From W1P20-047 sp045118335 (lineage in GTDB: Bacteria; Actinomycetota; Coriobacteriia; Coriobacteriales; Eggerthellaceae): a DNA stretch of 64,000 bases. Of this stretch, positions 14,544-23,204 are shown piece after piece (the stretch's first letter is position 1; every line of letters starts with the position of its first letter). The position numbers were made by a program, and so were the translations under genes. Where the stretch lies: the NCBI GenBank assembly GCA_045118335.1, contig JBGUXY010000034.1, forward strand, positions 1-64,000, read 5' to 3'. The notes below the pieces were generated by a model that worked only from the letters and a program-made list of their open reading frames with translations, did not search any database and had not been told where the DNA came from.

Positions 14544-15392
14544 GTGGCAAACGCTAACAACCAAGGGGTTTCTGCGAACAGCAGCGGACACTCTTCGGTC
14601 GAGCGAGTCGGCAGTCATTCCAGGGGAGTAACCTCGCAGTTGTCGGCGGTTCTTCCCGACCTCGACCTGGACACCGCCGCTCAGCCCTCCGGGAAGCCGG
14701 TCATCACCTTCGACCATGTGACCAAAGTGTATCCGGCACAACCCAACAAACCAGCTCTCGACGACGTGACCGTGCAGGTGTGTGCAGGTGAGTTCGTGTT
14801 CTTGGTCGGCCATTCCGGTTCCGGCAAGTCCACGTTCATCCGCTCCATCATCCGTGAAATCAAGCCGTCGAAGGGCCATATCTACATCGGCGACGAAGAC
14901 CTGGGCTCCATGCGCAACTGGCGCGTGCCCTATCTGCGCCGCAACATCGGATGCGTGTTCCAGGACTTCAAGCTCCTGCCGAACAAGACCGTGTTCGAAA
15001 ACGTTGCCTTCGCGCTCGAGGTAATCGGCAAGTCCCGCCACGTCATCAAGACGCAGGTACCCGAGGTGCTGCGCCTGGTCGGCCTGCAGGACAAGCTCGA
15101 CAAGCGCCCCGATCAGCTTTCCGGCGGCGAACAGCAGCGCGTGTCCATCGCGCGTGCCATCGTGAACCGCCCGCCGCTGCTCATCTGCGACGAGCCCACC
15201 GGCAACCTCGACCCGCAAACTTCCCGCGGCATCATGGATTTGCTGTTGCGCATCAACCGCACTGGCACCACGGTGCTCGTAGCAACCCACGACCGTGAAA
15301 TGGTCGACAACATGCGCAAGCGCGTCATCATGCTGGAAAAGGGCCACGTGGCCCGCGACCAGGAAAGGGGCGTGTACGGTTTCGATGTCTAG
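14544..15392 (+). CDS. ftsE: Cell division ATP-binding protein FtsE with N-terminal extension
   Basis: FtsE, 282 residues, is the ATPase of the FtsEX complex that couples cytokinesis to peptidoglycan hydrolysis. Walker A is GHSGSGKST, the Q-loop FQDFKLLPNKTVFENVAFAL is characteristic of FtsE, the signature is LSGGEQQR, and Walker B is LLICDEPTGNLDP. The ATPase proper begins around residue 50 (VITFDHVTKVYP). The first 50 residues are a Ser/Asn-rich extension that most FtsE lack, and no alternative start codon in the extension looks usable. The start is GTG at 14544 after CGGAG. The stop overlaps the ftsX start by 8 nt. Confidence 0.96.
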   Translation: MANANNQGVSANSSGHSSVERVGSHSRGVTSQLSAVLPDLDLDTAAQPSGKPVITFDHVTKVYPAQPNKPALDDVTVQVCAGEFVFLVGHSGSGKSTFIRSIIREIKPSKGHIYIGDEDLGSMRNWRVPYLRRNIGCVFQDFKLLPNKTVFENVAFALEVIGKSRHVIKTQVPEVLRLVGLQDKLDKRPDQLSGGEQQRVSIARAIVNRPPLLICDEPTGNLDPQTSRGIMDLLLRINRTGTTVLVATHDREMVDNMRKRVIMLEKGHVARDQERGVYGFDV

Positions 15393-16299
15393 TCTGTTCT
15401 ATTTCATCCGCGAGGCCTTCAAGGGCTTTGCACGCAACCTTTCCACCGCGTTGGGTTCAATCGTCACGATCTTCTTGTCGCTGCTCATCATCGGCGTGTT
15501 CTTCGTCGGTGGCGTCGTGGTCGACAACATCGTCGATTCGGTCGAGAGCAAGGTCTCCATCACCGCATACATCGCAGACGATGCCGAAGATGCCGACATA
15601 CAATCGCTCGAGAACTACATCAGCGGCCTTGACGGCGTCGCCAGCGTGTCGTTCACGAGCAAGGAGCAAGCACTGGAGAACTTCAAGAATTCCATGACCA
15701 GCAACCCGGAAATCGTCGAGCAGCTCGACGGGCAGAACCCGCTGCCCGCTTCCATCGACATCGAGCTTTCAGAAGCGCAGGAGGTCAAGGCCATCGCCGA
15801 CCAGATAGAGGCGAACGAGACCTTCCGTGCCATCTGCGACAATCCCGAAGATCCGGGCGAGTCGTTGAAATATGGCCAGAAGACGGTCGAGAAGCTCTTC
15901 GCGCTCACGAACTACATCCGCTATATCGGCATCGCGCTCGTTGCCCTACTGGTGTTCATCGCGTTCGTGTTCATCAACAACACGATTCGCCTTTCGATCA
16001 TGGCGCGTCGCAAGGAAATCGCCATCATGCGTCTCGTGGGCGCCTCGAACAACTTCATCCGCGGGCCGTTCTCCATGGAAGGTGCGCTGCATGCCATCAT
16101 CGGCGCCGCGTTGGCGATTGGCGGCTTGCAACTGCTCCGCACATTCGTGATTCCGCGAGTGCAGTCGGCACTTCCCTGGTTGCCCATCGACGTTGCAGGC
16201 CATACCTACATGCTCATCTATCTGATTCTGCTGGTAGCTGGCTTGGTCATCGGCCTTATCGGTTCGGCGCTTGCTATGCGCCGTTACCTGAAGGTGTAG
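15385..16299 (+). CDS. ftsX: Cell division permease FtsX
   Basis: FtsX, 304 residues, has the standard layout: one transmembrane segment near the N-terminus (about 22-45), an external domain of about 130 residues, then three segments (about 175-300). The external domain contacts a peptidoglycan hydrolase or its adaptor in species studied. FtsX has no catalytic activity. The gene overlaps ftsE, and the ctp-like gene follows after 35 bp. The expected hydrolase or coiled-coil adaptor (PcsB, RipC, CwlO, EnvC types) is not adjacent. Confidence 0.96.
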   Translation: MSSLFYFIREAFKGFARNLSTALGSIVTIFLSLLIIGVFFVGGVVVDNIVDSVESKVSITAYIADDAEDADIQSLENYISGLDGVASVSFTSKEQALENFKNSMTSNPEIVEQLDGQNPLPASIDIELSEAQEVKAIADQIEANETFRAICDNPEDPGESLKYGQKTVEKLFALTNYIRYIGIALVALLVFIAFVFINNTIRLSIMARRKEIAIMRLVGASNNFIRGPFSMEGALHAIIGAALAIGGLQLLRTFVIPRVQSALPWLPIDVAGHTYMLIYLILLVAGLVIGLIGSALAMRRYLKV

Positions 16300-16334
16300 A
16301 TGCACGTTCGGGCCTTTAGTGGTATAAAGGGCTC

Positions 16335-17630
16335 ATGAAACAGTATTCCGAAGAATACCTGCGAAGATTCGGCAAGAGAAGGAGCAGGCTGATCAGGTTC
16401 ATGGTCGGCCTGCTCCTCGTGTGCGTGGCTTTTGCGGCTGGATTCATCTTACGTGGCAACGAGGCGCTTCTTGCCAGATTGGGTTTCGATACTCCCTCCA
16501 ACAACCAGGATTCCAACCCCGGCATGACGATATCGGGTGACACGTACGAGTCGCTGTCTGCTCGTGTGGCTGAAGTGCAGGGCATACTGGAAAACGAAAG
16601 CGTCAACGAGTACGATCTCAATGCCACCACCAAGTCGGTTATCGACGTGTTGCTGGATGCCACCGGCGATTCTTTCGTGAGCTATCTGGACCAGAATCAG
16701 TACGAAGCCTACCTCGAGGCTGCAGCCGATTCGTATACCGGTATTGGCATCCTGTTCTCTGAACGTGATGGCCAGGCGTGCGCGGTGGATGTGTTCAGCG
16801 GATCAGAAGCCGAGGCGAAGGGTGTGAGACCCGACGATTTGGTGGTCGCCATCGATGGCGACCGCAATTCCGGCGGTTGGACGCAGGCGGAAGTTTTGCG
16901 CGCCTTGGCCGAAATGAAGAATAAGTCGGTGGTCATTACCTGGCGACGCGCAGCGCCCGATGGCGAAGACGAGTCTGACGAATTTACGACCGAGCTCAAG
17001 GTGTCCGACTATGAAGAGCCCAATGTGGAAGTCAGGCTCATCGACAAAGAGGTGGGCTACATCAAGCTCTCCCAGGTGTCGTCGAATTCCGATGACCTAG
17101 TGAAAAACGCCATCGACAACCTTAAAAAACAGGGTGCGACAAGCTATGTGCTCGACTTGCGCGACAACCCGGGTGGCTACATCACCCAGGCTATCGACAT
17201 CGGTTCCCTGTTCGTGTCGAGTGGCACGTTCGTGAAGATCACCGTCAACGGTGGCGTTATCGACCGCGAGGTAAGCAGCAACCTGGCAAGTGACGGCGCG
17301 CCCCTCGTGGTCCTTGTCAACGGTCGGACAGCTGCTGCAGCCGAGGTGATTGCCGGCGGCTTGCAAGATCTCGGCGACGAAGGGAAGGTTCGCGTCGTGG
17401 GCGAGACCACCATGGGCAAGGGCAGCGTCCAGACCGTTTCCGCGTTGAGTTTCGGCGGTGGGATCCGCTACACGACTGCGTACTACCAAACTCCCAACGG
17501 ATATGACATCAACGGCAATGGAATCGTTCCCGACATCCAGGTTGCAGAAGGCTCCTCCTCTGAAGAAGACGATGCCCAACTCTCCTTGGCAGTCGACACT
17601 GCGAAGTCGATGGTCAATTTGGCCGACTAG
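16335..17630 (+). CDS. S41-family (C-terminal processing protease) homologue lacking the catalytic serine
   Basis: A 431-residue protein with an N-terminal membrane anchor (about residues 20-40), a PDZ domain (about 130-230) and an S41 protease fold (VLDLRDNPGGY; GETTMGKGSVQT). In active CtpA/Prc enzymes the motif T/S-A-S-A-S-E supplies the nucleophile. Here it reads RTAAAAEV, so the nucleophile position is Ala334 (codon GCT, 17334-17336) and the second Ser is also Ala. The general-base Lys is kept (K362). The protein is therefore predicted to bind but not cut substrates. It follows ftsEX by 35 bp on the same strand, which suggests a scaffold or substrate-binding role at the division site. 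The ATG at 16335 follows AAAGGG. Confidence 0.92.
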   Translation: MKQYSEEYLRRFGKRRSRLIRFMVGLLLVCVAFAAGFILRGNEALLARLGFDTPSNNQDSNPGMTISGDTYESLSARVAEVQGILENESVNEYDLNATTKSVIDVLLDATGDSFVSYLDQNQYEAYLEAAADSYTGIGILFSERDGQACAVDVFSGSEAEAKGVRPDDLVVAIDGDRNSGGWTQAEVLRALAEMKNKSVVITWRRAAPDGEDESDEFTTELKVSDYEEPNVEVRLIDKEVGYIKLSQVSSNSDDLVKNAIDNLKKQGATSYVLDLRDNPGGYITQAIDIGSLFVSSGTFVKITVNGGVIDREVSSNLASDGAPLVVLVNGRTAAAAEVIAGGLQDLGDEGKVRVVGETTMGKGSVQTVSALSFGGGIRYTTAYYQTPNGYDINGNGIVPDIQVAEGSSSEEDDAQLSLAVDTAKSMVNLAD

Positions 17631-17639
17631 GCCCATATC

Positions 17640-19706
17640 ATGGCAAAACGGCATTCCAAGACAAGGCGGGGCCCTCGCAGCAACCCGCAAGGCGTCTTGA
17701 GCGTGGCTGCGTCTGGATACGGGTTCGTGCAGACGGCGGAAGGCGATTTCTTCATACCGTCATCGAAGATGGCAGGTGCTTTCGACGGCGATGTGGTCGA
17801 GGTCATACCCTTTACCGATGGACAACGTTTACGAGGGGCTTCGCTGGCGCGCAACCAGGCTGGTGCCGATACGCCCATGGCACGTGTGGTGCGCGTGCTT
17901 CACCGTGCACATGAGACGGTCATTGGACGCTTGGAGGTGGCAGATCCCTTTGCAGTGGTCGTCCCCCAAGATGGGCGCCTTACCCACGACATATTCACGA
18001 TGCGCTCCGACAATCCCGATATCGCCGATGGCTCCATAGTCCGAGTGCGCATGGTCCAGTACCCAACACGTCATCAGGCGGCAACGGGCGTGATCGAGGA
18101 AGTGCTGGGACATGCCAACGATGTTGGCGTAGATGTCGAGATGGTCATAGGAAAGCACCAGCTCGAGACATCGTTTTCCGAAGCGTCTCTCGACGAGGCG
18201 CACAGAGCCGATGTTGGACTCGATGCCGCCTTGGAACAGGGTTATACCGACTTGCGCGACCGGTTCGTGTTCACCATCGACCCGGTTGACGCACGTGATT
18301 TCGACGATGCCATTTCCTGGGAGCGCATTTCAGACGACCGCTGGCGACTTGGCGTTCACATCGCCGATGTTTCCCATTACGTGGAGTGGGGTTCGTCCAT
18401 CGACCTCGATGCCCGTCGCCGTGCGACGAGCGTGTACCTGGTTGACCGCGTGATACCCATGTTGCCCGAAGAGCTGTCTTGCGACGTGTGCTCTCTCGTG
18501 CCTGGAAAACCACGCCGGGCGTTCACCGTCGATGCACTCGTCGACGGGCAGGGAAGGGTGCTTCGCGCTCGGTTCTATCCATCCATCATCGAATCGAAGG
18601 CGCGTTTGAGCTATGACCAGGCCCAATGCTTCATCGATGCCGCCCATGCTGGATTGGGGTGGGCCGAAGCCCTGTCTTCTTCTGCCAGGTGCGATGTGCC
18701 CTTAGACGCGCCCCGCCCAGACGATTCCGTGGCCGTCATGCTCTTCGACGCGCTGTCAGAACTCGATAGGTTCGCGAAGCGGCGGTGCGGTTTGCGCCGT
18801 GATGCGGGAGGCATCGATTTTTGCACGGTCGAGGCGAAGGTCAAGCTCGACGAAGACGGCGAACCCGCAGAAGTCGTCTTGCGCAAGCGCACCGAAGCAA
18901 CCGGGCTGGTGGAAGAAGCCATGCTGCTTGCCAACGAATGCGCAGCCTTAAAGCTACTCGAGTCGCAGATGCCGGCCGTATTTCGCGTGCACGAAGCCCC
19001 GGATCGCGATTCCATGGCAGCAATCGTTCCCGTGTTGAAAGAGCTTGGCTATTCCGGGGATGTCGATTTCAGGCGTTTCGTCGAAGGCGAGCCGCGAAGC
19101 GTCCAGGCCGTTTTGGCCAAAGCGGAGGGGCGAGTCGAGCAATCGTTGGTTACGCAGTTGGTGCTGCGCAGCATGCAGCGTGCCCGCTACAGTGAATCGT
19201 GCAGCTGCCATTATGCCCTGGCGAGCCGTGCTTACTGCCATTTCACGAGTCCCATCAGGCGCTATCCCGATTTGATCGTGCATCGGATGCTGAAGGCGGC
19301 TATTTGGGGGAAGCCTGCCACCTTCGAGCAACAGGCTTCGAGCATCGGCTGGCTTGCCGAGCACGCATCCGCGATGGAGCGCATAGCCGAGGATGCTGCA
19401 CGCGAGACCCAGGAGATCAAGCTCGTCGAGTACATGGGGCGGTTCGTGGGTTCGGTTTTACCGGGAACGGTGGTGGGAGTTGCGTCGTATGGCGTCTTCG
19501 TTCAGCTCGACAATACGGCAGAGGGACTGGTTGCTGTAAGCGACCTGGGCAACGAGCGCTTTTCCTTCGATTCGGGCCTGTTCATGCTCACGGGTCAGGA
19601 AAGCGGCGCGGTCTTTCGCCTGGGGCAGCGAATGGATGTCGTAATCGTGGCTGCTCCGCCCCATCAGCGTCGACTCGAGCTGGGGCTATTTCGGGGCGAT
19701 AAATAA
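17640..19706 (+). CDS. rnr: Ribonuclease R (RNB-family exoribonuclease)
   Basis: RNase R, 688 residues, is a 3'-5' processive exonuclease that clears structured RNA and cooperates with tmRNA-SmpB in stalled-ribosome rescue. N-terminal OB/cold-shock-like domains are followed by the RNB catalytic domain with the Asp-rich metal site (IDPVDARDFDDAIS), then a C-terminal S1 domain (PGTVVGVASYGVFVQLDN). It is on the short side for RNase R because it lacks the long basic tail. smpB follows, the common pairing. Confidence 0.95.
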   Translation: MAKRHSKTRRGPRSNPQGVLSVAASGYGFVQTAEGDFFIPSSKMAGAFDGDVVEVIPFTDGQRLRGASLARNQAGADTPMARVVRVLHRAHETVIGRLEVADPFAVVVPQDGRLTHDIFTMRSDNPDIADGSIVRVRMVQYPTRHQAATGVIEEVLGHANDVGVDVEMVIGKHQLETSFSEASLDEAHRADVGLDAALEQGYTDLRDRFVFTIDPVDARDFDDAISWERISDDRWRLGVHIADVSHYVEWGSSIDLDARRRATSVYLVDRVIPMLPEELSCDVCSLVPGKPRRAFTVDALVDGQGRVLRARFYPSIIESKARLSYDQAQCFIDAAHAGLGWAEALSSSARCDVPLDAPRPDDSVAVMLFDALSELDRFAKRRCGLRRDAGGIDFCTVEAKVKLDEDGEPAEVVLRKRTEATGLVEEAMLLANECAALKLLESQMPAVFRVHEAPDRDSMAAIVPVLKELGYSGDVDFRRFVEGEPRSVQAVLAKAEGRVEQSLVTQLVLRSMQRARYSESCSCHYALASRAYCHFTSPIRRYPDLIVHRMLKAAIWGKPATFEQQASSIGWLAEHASAMERIAEDAARETQEIKLVEYMGRFVGSVLPGTVVGVASYGVFVQLDNTAEGLVAVSDLGNERFSFDSGLFMLTGQESGAVFRLGQRMDVVIVAAPPHQRRLELGLFRGDK

Positions 19707-19732
19707 ACGGCGAAGCTCAGCTCCTTCTTATG

Positions 19733-19738
19733 TATAAT
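19733..19738 (+). promoter_or_regulatory. -10 box of a promoter for smpB
   Basis: A consensus TATAAT at 19733-19738 lies in the 144-bp gap between rnr and smpB, about 110 bp before the smpB start. No clear -35 box is present. Confidence 0.45.
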
Positions 19739-19850
19739 AATTCTATCTGCAATCTGCAGCCCGCTTACCGCAGGTCGTTCTTTTCGGGTTGCATGATATG
19801 AGGTCGCATTTGCGCCCATATGTTCGATATCGCTTTGATTGGGTCGTGCT

Positions 19851-20321
19851 TTGGCGAAGAAGGATGAGAAGCTCATAGCCCGCAACAAACGGGCGTTGCA
19901 CGAATACGAGGTCGTCTCCACGTTGGAGGCCGGCATCGTGCTCACGGGCACCGAAGTATGCTCTCTTCGCGAGAACAACTGCCAGCTCACCGATTGTTTC
20001 GCGCTCGTCCGCAAGGGCGAGGTGTGGCTCATGAACCTGCACATCGCCCCGTACAGCCATGGCAACATCGCAAACCCCGACCCCGACCGCAACCGCAAGC
20101 TGCTCCTGCACAAAAAGGAGATCGCTCATCTCAGAGAGCAGACACGCGAACGGGGCATGGCGTTGGTTCCGCTCAAGATTTATTTTGCGAAGAACAACCT
20201 CGTGAAGGTGGAGCTCGCCATTTGCAGGGGCAAGAAGCTCTACGACAAGCGCCAGGCCATGGCAAAGCGCGACGCCGAACGCGAGATGCAGCGTGCCGTG
20301 AAAGAACGAAACCGCTATTAG
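19851..20321 (+). CDS. smpB: SsrA-binding protein SmpB
   Basis: SmpB, 156 residues, brings tmRNA to stalled ribosomes. Family signatures include NKRALHEYEV at the start, GIVLTGTEVCSLRE, the HIAPYSHGNIANPDPDRNRKLLLHK region and the basic tail KRDAEREMQRAVKER. I choose TTG at 19851, giving MAKKDEK, the usual N-terminus. A TTG four codons upstream is also possible. Its partner ssrA (tmRNA) is not visible in the window. The stop codon is embedded in the Shine-Dalgarno sequence of the next gene (TAGGAGG). Confidence 0.95.
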   Translation: MAKKDEKLIARNKRALHEYEVVSTLEAGIVLTGTEVCSLRENNCQLTDCFALVRKGEVWLMNLHIAPYSHGNIANPDPDRNRKLLLHKKEIAHLREQTRERGMALVPLKIYFAKNNLVKVELAICRGKKLYDKRQAMAKRDAEREMQRAVKERNRY

Positions 20322-20329
20322 GAGGCTCC

Positions 20330-20827
20330 ATGTCCGACGAAACCAACGTATCAGCCGAGGAAACCGAAGACGTCGAGGAAACCGAAGACGTGGAAGGCGC
20401 ATGGGAAGATGCAGATGATGAAAGCTTCGACGATGATGCTTTAGATGACGAAGACGTCGACGAAGACGACGAATGGGAAGACGAAGACGATTCTGAACAC
20501 GACGATTGCTTCGACGAAGACGATGACGAAGACGAAGACGAATGGGACGAAGAAGAAGACGAATTCTTCGGCGACGACGAATGGGAAGACGAAGACGAAT
20601 GGGACGACGACGATGAGGACGACTGGGAGGAAGACGAGGACGAGTGGGACGAAGACTACGATTGGGAGGAAGAGGATGACAACCCCCTCTCGTACAACAA
20701 GGTTCAAAAGACCACCGACGACCTCAACTCCATTGCACGCGACGGAGTGGCAGTCGCCCGCGAGTTGAAAGGCGCTTATGACGACATCAAGCAGCTTTTC
20801 GACATAAAGGGCCTATTCAAATTCTAG
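20330..20827 (+). CDS. Extremely acidic Asp/Glu/Trp-repeat protein of unknown function
   Basis: A 165-residue protein whose residues 9 to about 117 are dominated by Asp and Glu in loose repeats such as EWEDED and DEWDED, with eight Trp spaced through them. The last 48 residues, after NPLSYNKVQ, are normal in composition and look like amphipathic helix (SIARDGVAVARELKGAYDD). The Shine-Dalgarno sequence overlaps the smpB stop, so the two are translationally coupled. The DNA is a long GAAGAC-type purine-rich tract. Acidic proteins of this kind can act as nucleic-acid mimics, histone-like chaperones or ion buffers, but nothing visible selects one. I recognise no family. Confidence 0.88.
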   Translation: MSDETNVSAEETEDVEETEDVEGAWEDADDESFDDDALDDEDVDEDDEWEDEDDSEHDDCFDEDDDEDEDEWDEEEDEFFGDDEWEDEDEWDDDDEDDWEEDEDEWDEDYDWEEEDDNPLSYNKVQKTTDDLNSIARDGVAVARELKGAYDDIKQLFDIKGLFKF

Positions 20828-20892
20828 TTCTGTCGGGGGATACGCCAGGCGCCGTGCGCATGGCGTGGAATTAGGCAAGGAAAGGGAAGAAA

Positions 20893-22479
20893 ATGGATTT
20901 CATGACCCAATTGGTAGGTGTCACCGACACCATTGACACCTACATGTACACGTACTTCCTGGTGTTCCTGCTCATCATCGCAGGCTTGTACTTCTCGATA
21001 CGGACCCGCTTCATACAGTTCCGCGGGTTCAGGGACATGATCAGGCATCTGACCGAAAAGAAGCACAATGACGGCGAAAAGAGCGTTTCGTCGTTCCAGG
21101 CTCTTATGGTCTCCACGGCTTCGCGTGTTGGCACGGGCAACATCGCGGGTGTGGCAACCGCCATCGCCGTGGGTGGCCCCGGAGCCGTGTTCTGGATGTG
21201 GATCATGGCGTCAGTCGGCTCGGCTTCCGCGTTCGTAGAGTCCACGCTGGCGCAGACGTGGAAGGTGAAGGCTGGCGAGGGCGAGTTTCGTGGCGGCCCT
21301 GCGTACTACATCCACCAGGCACTGCATAGCCGCAAGCTCGGCATCGTGTTCGCTATCTCGCTCATCTTGTGCTTCGGCCTGGGTTTCAACGGCTTGCAGA
21401 CCTACAACATGAGCTCGTCGCTGAACCTCTACGTCGACAACTTCCTTGCCACGATGAATCTGGGCGATGCTCAGCTCGCGCAGATCACGAATGCGATGTA
21501 TAGCGTCATCCACCTGGCTGTGGGTATCATCATTGCCGTGGTACTCGGATTCGTGCTCTTCGGCGGAACGCGCTTCATCACGTTCTTGACGTCCATCATC
21601 GTGCCCATCATGGCAATTGGCTACATCCTGTTGGCCGTCATCATGGTCCTGATGAACATCGGCGAGCTTCCCGCCGTGTTCGGGCTCATCTTCAGCGAAG
21701 CGTTCGACATCTCGTCGATCACGGGCGGGTTCGCCGGATCGATGATCGTTTGGGGCATCAAGCGCGGCTTGTTCTCCAACGAAGCTGGTATGGGTTCTGC
21801 TCCGAACGCCGCCGCATCCGCATCTGTCTCTCATCCTGCCAAGCAGGGCTTGGTCCAGACCTTCTCGGTGTTTTTGGACACCATGGTCATCTGCACCTGC
21901 TCCGCCACGATGATCATGCTCTACGTGGCTCCCGACATCGGCATCACGGCCTTCGGCGGCGGTGTCGGCGAAGCAGCCAATGGCGGCATGCCTCTCGTTC
22001 AGGGTGCACTCGAAAGCGGCTTTGGCGTATTGGGCCTGCACTTCATGACCATCGCCATCTTCGCGTTCGCGTTCTCGAGCCTTGTGGGCAACTACTACTA
22101 TGCCGAGTCGAACTTGAAGTTCATCACCGATAGCAAGATCACCCTGGTCGTGTTCCGCATCCTGTGCTGCGTGGTCGTGTTCTTCAGCGCTCAGTCGAAC
22201 CTGACCCTGGCATGGAACCTGGCCGACATCTTCATGGGCATCGAGGCAACCATCAACATCGTGGTCATCTTGATACTGGGAAAGTGGGCCGTAGCCATCT
22301 TAAAGGACTACGAAGCACAGAAGAAGCAGGGTCTCGACCCCGTTTTCGTAGCCGACAGCATTCCCGGCATACCCAAGACCGAATGCTGGCATCAGTCAGC
22401 CGAAGAGCTGCACAAGCATGATGCCGAAATTCACCAGGGCAGCGTGGCGGAAGACATACTCGAGACCATGACACAGTAG
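20893..22479 (+). CDS. Alanine/glycine:cation symporter (AGCS family)
   Basis: A 528-residue integral membrane protein with about ten or eleven hydrophobic segments. It has the AGCS signature region STASRVGTGNIAGVATAIAVGGPGAVFWMW, shown here by its parts GTGNIAGVA and GGPGAVFWMW, and later KRGLFSNEAGMGSAPNAAA. Family members import alanine or glycine with Na+ (AlsT/DagA). The start is ATG 20893 after AAAGGGAAG. A monocistronic unit is likely: a strong hairpin follows, and the next gene is convergent. No riboswitch is visible in the 65-bp upstream gap. Confidence 0.95.
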   Translation: MDFMTQLVGVTDTIDTYMYTYFLVFLLIIAGLYFSIRTRFIQFRGFRDMIRHLTEKKHNDGEKSVSSFQALMVSTASRVGTGNIAGVATAIAVGGPGAVFWMWIMASVGSASAFVESTLAQTWKVKAGEGEFRGGPAYYIHQALHSRKLGIVFAISLILCFGLGFNGLQTYNMSSSLNLYVDNFLATMNLGDAQLAQITNAMYSVIHLAVGIIIAVVLGFVLFGGTRFITFLTSIIVPIMAIGYILLAVIMVLMNIGELPAVFGLIFSEAFDISSITGGFAGSMIVWGIKRGLFSNEAGMGSAPNAAASASVSHPAKQGLVQTFSVFLDTMVICTCSATMIMLYVAPDIGITAFGGGVGEAANGGMPLVQGALESGFGVLGLHFMTIAIFAFAFSSLVGNYYYAESNLKFITDSKITLVVFRILCCVVVFFSAQSNLTLAWNLADIFMGIEATINIVVILILGKWAVAILKDYEAQKKQGLDPVFVADSIPGIPKTECWHQSAEELHKHDAEIHQGSVAEDILETMTQ

Positions 22480-22528
22480 CTCGAAAGCGCCAGACAAGGT
22501 GCAGTCCCTTGTGGTGACACGCATCTGC

Positions 22529-22552
22529 GAAGGGCCCCAAGCAGGGCCCTTC
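22529..22552 (+). terminator. Terminator hairpin of the symporter gene
   Basis: GAAGGGCCC (22529-22537) and GGGCCCTTC (22544-22552) form a perfect 9-bp stem with a 6-nt loop. GCTTTGCTT follows. Confidence 0.75.
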
Positions 22553-22554
22553 GC

Positions 22555-22623
22555 TTTGCTTGAGGAGATGATGCCGAGCCCCGGCCAATGGAATCGGGGT
22601 TCGGCATCATCTCCTCAAGCAAA
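22555..22623. repeat. 29-bp inverted repeat between convergent genes
   Basis: The left arm (22555-22583, beginning TTTGCTTGAGGAGATG) and right arm (22595-22623, ending CATCTCCTCAAGCAAA) are complementary over 29 bp with one G-T pair and an 11-nt loop. It sits between the terminators of the symporter and rpmB. It would form a very stable hairpin in either transcript, ending in AAAAA on the + strand. Confidence 0.85.
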
Positions 22624-22652
22624 AATAGCCCCGCAGTATGAACCGCGGGGCT
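22621..22652 (-). terminator. Rho-independent terminator of rpmB
   Basis: Read on the minus strand, AGCCCCGC (22652-22645) pairs with GCGGGGCT (22634-22627) and is followed by ATTTTT (22626-22621). Confidence 0.85.
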
Positions 22653-22677
22653 GCGTTGACGTTTGGGTCTTGGAGTT

Positions 22678-22866
22678 TTATGCGCGGGTGACCTTGCCAG
22701 CCTTCATGCACTTGGTGCAGACGTTGGCGCGGCGGACATGACCGTTGTCGTTGATGGTGATCTTTTGCACGTTGGGACGGAAGACGCGGTTGGTCACACG
22801 GTGGGAATGGCTCACGTTACGACCGGCAACCGGTGCCTTGCCGCAGATTTCACATACCTTGGACAT
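22678..22866 (-). CDS. rpmB: 50S ribosomal protein L28
   Basis: L28, 62 residues, starts MSKVCEICGKAP. Two CxxC pairs (CEIC and CTKC) make this the zinc-binding form of the protein. The ATG at 22866 gives the canonical N-terminus; an in-frame ATG five codons upstream is less likely. The gene is alone on the minus strand, with a promoter and terminator of its own, divergent from the Asp23-fakA block. That arrangement is common in Gram-positive bacteria. Confidence 0.97.
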   Translation of the reverse strand: MSKVCEICGKAPVAGRNVSHSHRVTNRVFRPNVQKITINDNGHVRRANVCTKCMKAGKVTRA

Positions 22867-23204
22867 AATAATCAACTCCATTTACTATGAACATCGCCCG
22901 CTCGTTCAGGCTTGTTGACAAAAAGCCCTCGTAGCATAGCACATGGCGATCGTTTGTCCAACTCTTTGAGGCTGGCGTCCTGTAAGCATCACGGCTTTTT
23001 CAAATTTTTGGATTGGCTTGCGAGTGTGGTTGTTCTGCCTGTTCAGCAAAGCATGGAAAGCGGTTGACAGCTTGCCGATGCCCGCACATGTGGATTCGCT
23101 CGTGATGTTTCCCATTGGGCTAGCCCCGATGCGCGGTTGGGTTATACTGAACTATCGTGCTTGTCATGAATGCGCGCTCGGACGAGCGTCGTGAAAGGAA
23201 AGCT
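22867..23204. promoter_or_regulatory. Divergent promoter region between rpmB and the Asp23-family gene
   Basis: This 338-bp gap has no gene. On the minus strand TTGGAC (22961-22956), a 17-bp spacer and TATGCT (22938-22933) form a good rpmB promoter. On the + strand TATACT (23143-23148) is a likely -10 for the downstream gene, without a clear -35. I see nothing else in it. Confidence 0.6.

Noticed and set aside
19707..19850. tmRNA (ssrA) beside smpB
   Set aside because: The gap is too short and shows no tRNA-like ends.
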